The notes under the pieces are model-generated. The model was not told where the DNA came from. It saw only the letters and a list, made by a program, of their open reading frames with translations, and made no database searches. A DNA stretch of 64,000 nt from Verrucomicrobia bacterium LP2A. Its GTDB lineage: Bacteria; Verrucomicrobiota; Verrucomicrobiia; Methylacidiphilales; Methylacidiphilaceae. The stretch is taken from the NCBI GenBank assembly GCA_000526255.1, contig JAFS01000001.1:124001-188000 (forward strand), read 5' to 3'. Below are positions 7,925 through 15,239 of this stretch, one piece after another (position 1 is the first letter of the stretch; each line of letters opens with the position of its first letter). Made by a program: the position numbers and the translations under genes.

Positions 7925-9334
7925 TTAGGCCCAGGACGGCAGATACCGGGCGAACTTCCTGGAACCGCCGACGCTCTCGTCAGCTTTGATTAGGCGGGCC
8001 TCGATCGTGGCTGCGATCACCTGAGAGGCAATGGTCGCCTTGTCTTCGCCCAGGTGAAACCGTTCGCGCAACGACTGGTTGGTCATGCGTTCCGACCGCA
8101 CCCACTTCAGGACGCAGTGCTGGTAGCAGGCACGCACCCGGTCATTGCGATCCATCGCCTCGAATGGGCGCGGTCCGTAGATCGTCACCGACGTGCGCCG
8201 GAAACCCGAGCGGAAGTCCGGCGCTGGCAACTGGTAGAACTCGGCCGCTTGTACGACCCGGTCGATGCCGCTGCTCTTTTCCTCGCAAACGCCCATACGG
8301 CGCATCAGATCCGCCAGGCGTTCATTGCGCGATTGGTAGCCGTCGATGAAGCGCTCTACAGGCACCAGTGGTTCGCCGGGATTCGATATTTCCACGCGAT
8401 TGCTATAGATCTCGACCATTACTGCCGCACCGCTCACCATGAAGTCCTGGTGAATCAGCGCATTGGCAACCAGCTCGCGGATCACGACGTCCGGCACCAG
8501 CTTGACCTCTTTGCGCAGCGCGTCCTCGATCACTTCGTTTTGCGGAAGCTGTGTCATCACGAAGCGCACCAATCCCTGGAAGCCTACTGCGTAGCCACGG
8601 GTGCCCGTCCAGTCCAGGCGGGTCTCTAGTTTCGACGAGCCAGCATAGACAATTACACGGGGCATCTTGCGTGACATGTCCGGAAAGTTTTCCAGGTCGC
8701 GTGCCAGCAGTAGCGCACCCAGTCTACGGATCGTGTACGTGCCGTCGGCTTTGTCTACCAGCCGTTCGCGCACGAGCCGATCGAGCACGCCGATTCGGTC
8801 GGTCGGGTACGGCAGCTTGAGCAGCTCGAAGAAGGTTTGCGGGTCGAGCAGATCCACGACCTGCTGCGCATCAAGGTCGGCGCGCGACGGCTCTTCGAGC
8901 CAGTCTGGCTGCCCCTCGGCGAATATGCGCCGCAGTCGATCTTCGCTCATAGGCACCAAGGCTTCGCCAGCACGCATGAGGTATTTGCCGTCGTGATGGT
9001 ACGCCGTGCCGCGCGGTCGCGAAGGAATGTGAAAGACGAGCACGCGCCCTTCTGGATGTTCTACCGCCTCAATGTCTACGCGGAAGCCGACTGACTGGAA
9101 GAGCTTTTCCGCCGTTCCGATGGTGTCTGGGAATGCCTGCGTGCCGTCTACTGGGCGCGGCGGCTTATCGGCTACACCGAGCAGCAGCACTCCGCCCCCT
9201 TCGTTAGCTAGCGCGACGCAGTACTCGCTGAGCTTGCGGGTGTCAAACTGGTTCTTCGCTTCTTTAAACTCGAGACGCTGGTGCTCCGACGCAGCCCGCC
9301 GCCACAGGTCGATCTGTTCGGGGTTCGTGGACAT
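7925..9334 (-). CDS. AlbA_2 (Schlafen-type) domain ATP-binding protein
   Basis: 469 residues. The N-terminal about 140 residues match the AlbA_2/Schlafen-AlbA fold (RLEFKEA, then ALANEGGGVLLLGVADK). The centre and C-terminus carry a RecG-C-like HATPase region with LVANALIHQDF, VEISNPGEPL and EEKSSGIDRVVQAAE, followed by a winged-helix-like tail. Such proteins are common in mobile and defence regions, often inside type I restriction operons between hsdS and hsdR; their biochemical role is not settled. Here the ATG overlaps the stop of the hsdS remnant as TGATG, which supports that operon position. No hsdM or hsdR remains nearby, so this gene is probably stranded. It is intact by sequence. Confidence 0.87.
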   Translation of the reverse strand: MSTNPEQIDLWRRAASEHQRLEFKEAKNQFDTRKLSEYCVALANEGGGVLLLGVADKPPRPVDGTQAFPDTIGTAEKLFQSVGFRVDIEAVEHPEGRVLVFHIPSRPRGTAYHHDGKYLMRAGEALVPMSEDRLRRIFAEGQPDWLEEPSRADLDAQQVVDLLDPQTFFELLKLPYPTDRIGVLDRLVRERLVDKADGTYTIRRLGALLLARDLENFPDMSRKMPRVIVYAGSSKLETRLDWTGTRGYAVGFQGLVRFVMTQLPQNEVIEDALRKEVKLVPDVVIRELVANALIHQDFMVSGAAVMVEIYSNRVEISNPGEPLVPVERFIDGYQSRNERLADLMRRMGVCEEKSSGIDRVVQAAEFYQLPAPDFRSGFRRTSVTIYGPRPFEAMDRNDRVRACYQHCVLKWVRSERMTNQSLRERFHLGEDKATIASQVIAATIEARLIKADESVGGSRKFARYLPSWA

Positions 9335-9771
9335 CAGACGATTTCCTCGACGAACTTTCCGGCGTCCTTCGCGGGTAGCTCGCCAGAGATCAGCTTGGGC
9401 AGCAGGGTGTCACGCAGGGTAGCGAGGGTACAGGACTGATGGATTGCCGCTGACATACTGTCGACCAACGATCGGACAATCTCTCCGAATGCAGCGGCAA
9501 CGGGCTCGGAAGGACGCGTGATTGCGTAGTGTGCCATATCTGCCCACCTCGTGCGCGGCATTTTCGTCCCGCTGGACCCTGCGTTCGCATGTTCGACGAA
9601 ATCGACACTCGAAACGTGGCCCAGCACGAACCCGAACCATTTTGGGCTTTTGGGTGCAATGACAAGTATGTCAGTGGAGCACATGCCATCCAGGGGCGCT
9701 ACCCCCACTTTATGGAAGTAGGGGCGCAGCTTTCCAAACAGGATTTCACCTTTGTTGAATGCGAACTTATT
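9334..9771 (-). pseudogene. hsdS: Type I restriction specificity subunit (HsdS), C-terminal remnant
   Basis: The frame encodes the end of an HsdS target-recognition domain and the distal conserved helix. It reads FNKGEILFGKLRPYFHKV, then STDILVIAP, and finally LRDTLLPKLISGELPAKDA, the classical conserved region of the family. HsdS supplies DNA sequence specificity to type I restriction-modification enzymes. The frame is open up to 9771, where the ISL3-type element begins, and the N-terminal half is not found on the other side of the IS. The remnant keeps a TGATG overlap with the downstream AlbA_2 gene. It is non-functional as it stands. Confidence 0.85.
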
Positions 9772-11186
9772 GGCCTCTTCGCTGTTTCAAGTGGGTAGAG
9801 CGGGAAGATCGAGCCGCAGCTTTCCGGCTTTGAGGAACGCGGCAATTCTCAGGTAGCGAAAGCTCCGAAAGCCTCTGGCCATTCTTTTGGCCAGCTGGAT
9901 CAGCCCGTTGATCGCTTCGATGGTTCCGTTGGTGATCCGACTCTGGAGAAAGGCGATGATTCCCCCCAGATGCTCTTTGATGGTTTTGGAGAGTCTTCGG
10001 AAGGGGGCAAGCCGACTGCGATCCGCCCACCGGAACCACCAGCGGAGCTCTTGGGGATCCTCCTGGGAGAGGATCTCTTGGAGAGCCTCCCGCAACCCAA
10101 TGGCTCTTCCCAATCGAGGATAGGCGGCGCAAAGGGAACTCCGCAGACCCTTCTGCTCCTCGCTTCGCGTCCATTCGTTACCTCGGAGCGCCCAGAGGCT
10201 TCCTTTCGGCAGCAACCCTTGACGCCCGAACTCCTTGCGCACCTGGTCGACCGCCTCTCCCGCCATCTGCATGACAGGGAAATGATCAAAAATCCTCTCC
10301 GCCTTCGGAAAAAACTCCCGGGCTCCAGAGATGGAAGAGGGGCTCATCTCCATGCAGATCGCTTCGATCTGCCCCGGATCGGCATTCTGTTCCTTCCTCT
10401 CCTTGGCAAAGGCCTCCAGAGCCTCCTTTCCTCTCCACTGGGCAAGAAAGAGCAACTTCCGGCTCTCCGCATCGGGAACGACCGTCACGGAACGGTGGCC
10501 CCGCTTGCTCCTGGTCTCATCCACCAGGATCTTCTTGACCTCTCTCCAGGCCTCGCGTCGGTAGGCCTTTTCCACGGAATGCCCCAAGACCCGCCAGAGC
10601 CGGGGTTCTTGCTCCTTGAGCATCTCCGCCATCGCGGAAACCGACATCTCCCGGGAAAGCATCCAAATGACCGCCTCCATCATGAGAGTAAACCCGCTCC
10701 CCGCCCTGGCCCAAGGAACCTCCACCAGCCGAACTCCATGCTCCGGACAGTCGATCCGAGGAACCCGAGCGAGCCACTCGGTCCGGTACTGCCAGAAGTT
10801 CATCTGCCTCCACCGCTTCTCCACCGTGTCGTGTACGGGGGAAGCTCTTCGACATTCCGGACAGGGAAACCGATGACCTTGCTCCAAACCCTAGCCAGAT
10901 CTTCAGAGTGTGCTCCTTCGCGGAGAGCTCACTCCGGCTTACCTTCCCTTCCGAACCCAGTGGCAGCGCCGCAGCAAAAAGCTTGTTCGCGTCCATTCCG
11001 CAAGCATCAACCAGGCAGCCCGGTCTGGCAATCCGCCGTCAAGGAGGATCGACGAAGTCGAAGTGTCCTTGACGGCTTCCTCTCTCCCCAAAAATCCGTC
11101 GAAGACGGAGGGCAAGAACCCCGCTTCTTGCCATCCCTTAACCGAAATCCGCTCCCCCCTTACCCACTCAATTCAGCGAGGAGCCC
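9772..11186 (-). mobile_element. ISL3-family-like insertion sequence
   Basis: A 1415-base element bounded by 26-base imperfect inverted repeats. The left end (9772-9797) begins GGCCTCTTCGCTGTTTC; the right end (11161-11186) reads on the minus strand GGGCTCCTCGCTGAATTG. It carries one transposase on the minus strand. The flanks do not belong together: HsdS sequence lies on the left and a zeta-like ATPase on the right, with no 8-base target duplication. This points to a deletion or recombination event involving IS copies rather than a simple insertion. Confidence 0.85.
9787..10996 (-). pseudogene. ISL3-family transposase, frameshifted
   Basis: The protein is recognisable as an ISL3-type DDE transposase. 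An N-terminal piece starts at 10996 (MDANKLFAAALPLG ... LKIWLGF). The main frame then begins EQGHRFPCPECRR with a zinc-finger-like CPEC, continues with VDETRSKRGHRSVT and HFPVMQMAGEAVDQV, and ends with NGTIEAINGLIQLAKRMARG. The two pieces are in different frames. One extra base near 10887 (the GGGTTTGGAGCAAG stretch on the minus strand) would explain it, since removing one G joins LGF to EQGH. In the main frame the first usable start is a TTG at 10887, which gives 366 residues without the N-terminus. Sequencing error or programmed frameshifting are alternatives to inactivation. Confidence 0.8.
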
Positions 11187-11400
11187 CGGAAAGAGTTGTG
11201 TCGAGCGCAAAGCTGTCGCCAGCCGCCAGCAGGCGTTCTTGCTCCGCGACGGCGGCCCGGCCTGCCTGATTTGGACTAAGGTTGCGCTCAACCGCGAGGG
11301 TGTCGGGCGAGATGACCGGGATACGCGGCGAAAGCCAGCGATCCGCAACGGTGGTCTTGCCGGCGCCATTGGGGCCAGCGACGATCCAAAGTTGCGGCAT
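11187..11400 (-). pseudogene. Zeta-toxin-like / AAA_33 P-loop ATPase, truncated by the IS
   Basis: The N-terminus MPQLWIVAGPNGAGKTT is a clear P-loop of the zeta-toxin/AAA_33 kinase type, followed by PVISPDTLA and FALDTTLSG, where the family places substrate-binding residues. The frame meets the inverted repeat of the ISL3-type element at 11186 and stops within it. About 70 residues remain of a usual 180-200, so no active kinase can be made. Its ATG overlaps the stop of the upstream small gene as TGATG, the typical arrangement of a coupled pair. Confidence 0.82.
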
Positions 11401-11639
11401 CAGAGGTCCCGAATGACGGATATCTTGCCGTCGGCGCTGACCGTTACAAGCTGCTTACGGCCGTCCGGGTGCTTCTTCACCAATCCACCGGGGAAACGCG
11501 CATCGCCGTAGTAGATCGGGCGGCCGGCATCGAGATGTTGCTGGGCTGCCTGACCGTCGTCATTCGTCATCGCACGCTCGAATTCGGGCGAGGCGAGGAA
11601 GGACTCGGCTTCTCTTTGCGAATGCGTTGCTGTGGGCAT
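11400..11639 (-). CDS. Small protein upstream of the zeta-like ATPase
   Basis: 79 residues beginning MPTATHSQREAESFLASPEFERAM and ending KQLVTVSADGKISVIRDL. It is coupled to the zeta-like gene by a 1-base TGATG overlap, the position an antitoxin or accessory protein would occupy; that role is inferred from position only. A shine-Dalgarno AGGAGG precedes the ATG on the minus strand (11640-11652 region), and TATAAT lies immediately upstream, so a promoter very close to the gene is likely. With the partner truncated, the gene may be an orphan. Confidence 0.65.
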   Translation of the reverse strand: MPTATHSQREAESFLASPEFERAMTNDDGQAAQQHLDAGRPIYYGDARFPGGLVKKHPDGRKQLVTVSADGKISVIRDL

Positions 11640-11996
11640 ATTACCTCCTACATTATACGCCCTAAAACTCCGCCTGACTGGTAGTCCAGGGGGGGGTTAG
11701 GGCGTCGCCGGCGGAGATTCCATGGCTCATGGATTGCTGCGTCCGCCGATCTCCGGCGGGTCGTCTTACAGCGTTCTGGCCCTATTAAAGCCATTCTATC
11801 GCAAATGCGCCACACTGCAAGAATCCAAACGGGCGCCCTCTGCCCGTTGCACAATGGCATCGCTCACGGGACGAGGGGGGATCTGGCAAAGGCGGAGCGC
11901 TTTCAAGCCGATGCGCGCAGGCTGGATCCCTCCCTGCCGGAGTTGAAATAGGCTGTAGGCGTAGGTAATGGTGGGAGCTGCGAACCCTTCCGAATC
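11640..11996. other. Intergenic region between accessory zone and core genes
   Basis: The edge next to the small minus-strand gene contains GTATAATG and AGGAGG in minus-strand orientation, a plausible -10 element and ribosome binding site. The rest holds only short GC-rich partial inverted repeats, for example CGCCGGCGGAGAT near 11705-11717 and GATCTCCGGCGGG near 11750. I see no convincing gene or RNA. Confidence 0.4.
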
Positions 11997-14888
11997 GTGC
12001 GTCGCCCCAATTCAGCCGCTGCCAGGTGGATGGTTCCACCGCCGCCCGCAAAAAGCCTCCGGTGGCTCGCGATCCTGGTGGCTGCGGTCGTCGGCTGCTT
12101 GCCCTGCCCGATCCCCGGCTGGGCCGATGAGCCAAAGGAGAGTCGAGAGAGCCTAAGGAAGGCTCTGCTTCCTACGGGGGTGCGGATCGATCTCTCCCCA
12201 ATTCGGGATCTCCATCTCGACCCTCTCTCTGTGGGCTCCGGAGAGACAAAGCTGCCGGTCTCCGGCTCCTTTGCGATGGCGAGGAGCCCTGCGGGCGATA
12301 CGTTGCTCGTCCTCAGCTCAGGGTACAACAAGCGATTCGGGCCGGATGGGAAGGCGATTCCCGAGCTCTCCCACGAATACGTCTTCGTCTTCGACATTTC
12401 CCAAGGCCCACCCCAGCAAAGGGCCGCCATTCCTCTCCCGAGCTCCTTTTGCGGCATCGATTGGAATCCAGACGGGAAGGAGTTCTACGTCTCAGGTGGG
12501 GGAGAGGATCAGATCTCTGTTTTCGCCAAAACGGGAGAGACCTGGGCGTCTCCCCGTCCGCCGCTTCGCTTGGGACACGAGAAGGGCAACGGGATCGATA
12601 CCAGGCCCCTGGCCGCCGGGCTGCGGGTCGATCCGGAGGGGCAGTTCCTGCTCGTCGCCAACTACGCCAACGACTCGGTCACCCTGATCCGAATCGCCGA
12701 TGGGACCAAGGTTGCCGAGCTCGACTTGCGACCGGGGAAGATCGATCCCAAGGACCACGGAATCCCCGGCGGGGAGTATCCGATCGACGTCGCTTGGGTG
12801 GGAAGGAAGAAGGCGTATGTCGCCAGCCTTCGGGATCGGGAGATTGTGGTCGTCGGGATCGAAGCGGGGGAGATGCGCGTTTCAGGCCGAGTTCCCCTCC
12901 GGGGCCAGCCGAACCGGATCGTGGTCAATCGAGATCGGAGCCGAGCCTATGCGGCCGAGGACAACTCGGACCAGGTTGCCGTGATCGATACGGAGACCAA
13001 CCGGCTCATCGAATCGATCCCCTGCGTTTCCGAGCCGCGTGCCGCCCATTCCGAAAAACCGCGCAAGGGAGCCTCTCCCAACAACCTCTGCCTCGATCCA
13101 TCGGGGAAATTCCTCTACGTCACCGATGGCGGAATGAACTGCCTCTCGGTGATCGAGCTCGGTCCCGAGGCGCGGGGAATCGCAGGCGGGGCGCAGGAGG
13201 GGCGCAAGGAGTCGGGGAGCAGGGTGGTGGCCCTGATCCCGACCGGATGGTACCCGACGGCGGTTGCGAGCAACCAGAGTGGGGGCTGGCTCTACGTGGC
13301 GACGGGAAAGAGCGTGGCAGGGCCAAACGACCAGGGTTGCTCCCGCCCTCTTCCCAAGCCTGGCGACTTCTTCCAGAGTTGGAGGTCAAAAAACGAGTAT
13401 ATCCTCCAGAAGGCGCTGGGGCAGCTGCAGAGCTTCGCGCGACCCGATCCGGCATTCTATCGCAAGCTCACCGAGGTGGTTTGGCGGAATAACCAGAGGC
13501 TCGACCCGGCCCGAGGCGACGAAGCCGTTCTACGAACGCTGCGCCGGCGCATCCGCCATATTCTCTATGTCGTGAAGGAAAACCGCGGGTATGACCAACT
13601 CTTCGGCGCCTTGAAGAAGGGAAATGGGGATCCCAGCCTGGCTATCTTGGCTCCCTACTCCCCGAACGAGCGCCGGCTGGCCGAACAATTCGTGCTGTTG
13701 GACAACTTTTTCGATAGCGGAGAGGTGAGCGGAGATGGCTGGAACTGGAGCACGGAGGCCCGGGCAACGGATATTACCGAAAAGACGGTTCCCCTCCACT
13801 ACGCCGGTCGAGGACCGACCTACGATTTCGAGGGAGAGAATCGGAATATCGCCGTCGGCCTGGCGAACTGGGAAGAGAGGAAGAGAGCGGATCCGAATCT
13901 TCCCGAGGATCCCGATCTCCTCCCCGGAACCAGGAGCGTGGCCGCTCCGGATGGTCCCGAGGGAGAGGTGGGGCTAGGCTACCTCTGGGATGCGGCCTTG
14001 CGTCAGGGAATCACCGTCCGAAACTATGGCTTCTTCGGGGACCTGACCCGATACCATCTTCCCAAGGAGAATCCTTTCTTTGTTCCCCTTTCGCGGCACC
14101 CCTTTGCCGAGAAGACGATTCAGTTCATCCCGGACAATGCCACGCTAGCCAAGGTGAGTGACCTCTACTACCGGGGCTTCGACATGAAGTATGCCGATTA
14201 CTGGCGGTACAAGGAGTGGGAGCGCGAGTTCAATGAGTATGCGAGGAAGGGAAATCTCCCCGCCCTGGAGCTGATCCGGCTCCCCCACGACCATTTCGGC
14301 TCGTTCCGGGAGGCGGCGGACAGGGTAGATACGGTCGAGGCGCAGATGGCGGACAACGATTATGCGGTGGGCCTTCTCGTGGAGAAGATCGCTCGAAGCC
14401 GCTACAAGGATGACACCCTGATCTTTGTGGTCGAGGATGATGCGCAGAACGCCGCGGATCATGTCGATGCCCATCGGAGCATCGCCCTTGTGGCGGGCCC
14501 CTACGTCAAGCGGGGGGTGACCATCCATCGGAGGTTCACCACCGTGAGCGTTCTGAAGACGATCGAGGAGATTCTCGGCTTTGGACCCCTCTCCTTTTAC
14601 GACCAGGGTGCCGAGCCGATGACCGACCTCTTTGATCTGGCGGAGCGAAGTTGGACCTACCAGGCGGTCGTGCCCGACGCCCTGCTCGGGACCGACCTTC
14701 CCGTCGACGGTCGGAAAGGGATCGGAGCTCCTGGCCGACACGACGCCGCTTTTTGGGAGAGGCTCTTGGGCGACCAGGATTTCTCGGATGCGGACCGGCT
14801 CGATGCGGAGCGATTCAATCGCGCCTTGTGGATGGGGTTGAAAGGGAAGGACGCTCCCTGGCCGACTTCCCCCGCAAGGGGCGACTAG
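11997..14888 (+). CDS. Exported YncE-type beta-propeller fused to an alkaline-phosphatase-like domain
   Basis: About 960 residues. An N-terminal signal sequence (WLAILVAAVVGCLPC ... GWADE) directs export. Residues roughly 80-480 hold propeller repeats of the YncE/40-residue YVTN type, such as FYVSGGGEDQISVF, LVANYANDSVTLIR, AYAAEDNSDQVAVID and LYVTDGGMNCLSVI. From about residue 520 a phosphoesterase of the AcpA/phospholipase-C superfamily follows, with VVKENRGYDQLFG, FFDSGEVSGDGWNWS and FVVEDDAQNAADHVDAHRS. This matches the bifunctional YncE/alkaline phosphatase family; the substrate is unknown. The start may be GTG 11997 or the ATG at 12030, which gives a shorter signal peptide. It is preceded by the accessory zone and appears monocistronic. 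Confidence 0.88.
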   Translation: MRRPNSAAARWMVPPPPAKSLRWLAILVAAVVGCLPCPIPGWADEPKESRESLRKALLPTGVRIDLSPIRDLHLDPLSVGSGETKLPVSGSFAMARSPAGDTLLVLSSGYNKRFGPDGKAIPELSHEYVFVFDISQGPPQQRAAIPLPSSFCGIDWNPDGKEFYVSGGGEDQISVFAKTGETWASPRPPLRLGHEKGNGIDTRPLAAGLRVDPEGQFLLVANYANDSVTLIRIADGTKVAELDLRPGKIDPKDHGIPGGEYPIDVAWVGRKKAYVASLRDREIVVVGIEAGEMRVSGRVPLRGQPNRIVVNRDRSRAYAAEDNSDQVAVIDTETNRLIESIPCVSEPRAAHSEKPRKGASPNNLCLDPSGKFLYVTDGGMNCLSVIELGPEARGIAGGAQEGRKESGSRVVALIPTGWYPTAVASNQSGGWLYVATGKSVAGPNDQGCSRPLPKPGDFFQSWRSKNEYILQKALGQLQSFARPDPAFYRKLTEVVWRNNQRLDPARGDEAVLRTLRRRIRHILYVVKENRGYDQLFGALKKGNGDPSLAILAPYSPNERRLAEQFVLLDNFFDSGEVSGDGWNWSTEARATDITEKTVPLHYAGRGPTYDFEGENRNIAVGLANWEERKRADPNLPEDPDLLPGTRSVAAPDGPEGEVGLGYLWDAALRQGITVRNYGFFGDLTRYHLPKENPFFVPLSRHPFAEKTIQFIPDNATLAKVSDLYYRGFDMKYADYWRYKEWEREFNEYARKGNLPALELIRLPHDHFGSFREAADRVDTVEAQMADNDYAVGLLVEKIARSRYKDDTLIFVVEDDAQNAADHVDAHRSIALVAGPYVKRGVTIHRRFTTVSVLKTIEEILGFGPLSFYDQGAEPMTDLFDLAERSWTYQAVVPDALLGTDLPVDGRKGIGAPGRHDAAFWERLLGDQDFSDADRLDAERFNRALWMGLKGKDAPWPTSPARGD

Positions 14889-15077
14889 GGCCAAAGCTCT
14901 CCCCGCCGGAGGCTCGTGGGAAGGGTACCGCTGCGCCTCACGACCGGAGAAGAAGGGGGGTCGCGCAGCTCCTTCCCTTTACGCGCGGATCACAAGTTTT
15001 GCAATGGGAAGCCAGGCCGGCGACGGCGCAAGCATGCTCTTATCATTGTCTTCCAGAATGTTACGAATCAAACACGA

Positions 15078-15105
15078 TGACACCATTTTGTCACACAAAT
15101 GTCAC
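15078..15105 (+). promoter_or_regulatory. Candidate operator upstream of the TonB receptor gene
   Basis: The 351-base gap before the receptor gene contains the inverted repeat TGACACCATTTTGTCA (15078-15093) and a further TGTCAC at 15100-15105, so the TGTCA motif occurs three times within 28 bases. This local AT-rich patch stands out in a GC-rich intergenic region. A regulator site controlling the receptor, for example by metal or siderophore status, is an inference. No regulator gene is adjacent. Nothing else in the gap is recognised. Confidence 0.35.
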
Positions 15106-15239
15106 AGGATTTTCACAACCTTTCTCCCCTGACTTGTGGCATAGAACATCGAGCAACCTTTGGAGCATCCGGCGGGTGGGGCGTTCCCGATTCCGAATCG
15201 GCATGACGAGGTCGCGAGGTCTTTTGAGGAGGACGAGGA

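Noticed and set aside
9970-11511. Plus-strand open frame (513 codons) across the ISL3-type element
   Set aside because: It is antisense to the transposase and runs through the inverted repeat into the zeta-like gene, so it cannot be one native gene.
11705-11765. GC-rich partial inverted repeats as an RNA gene or attachment site
   Set aside because: The arms are short and imperfect, and there is no integrase or matching repeat elsewhere in the window.
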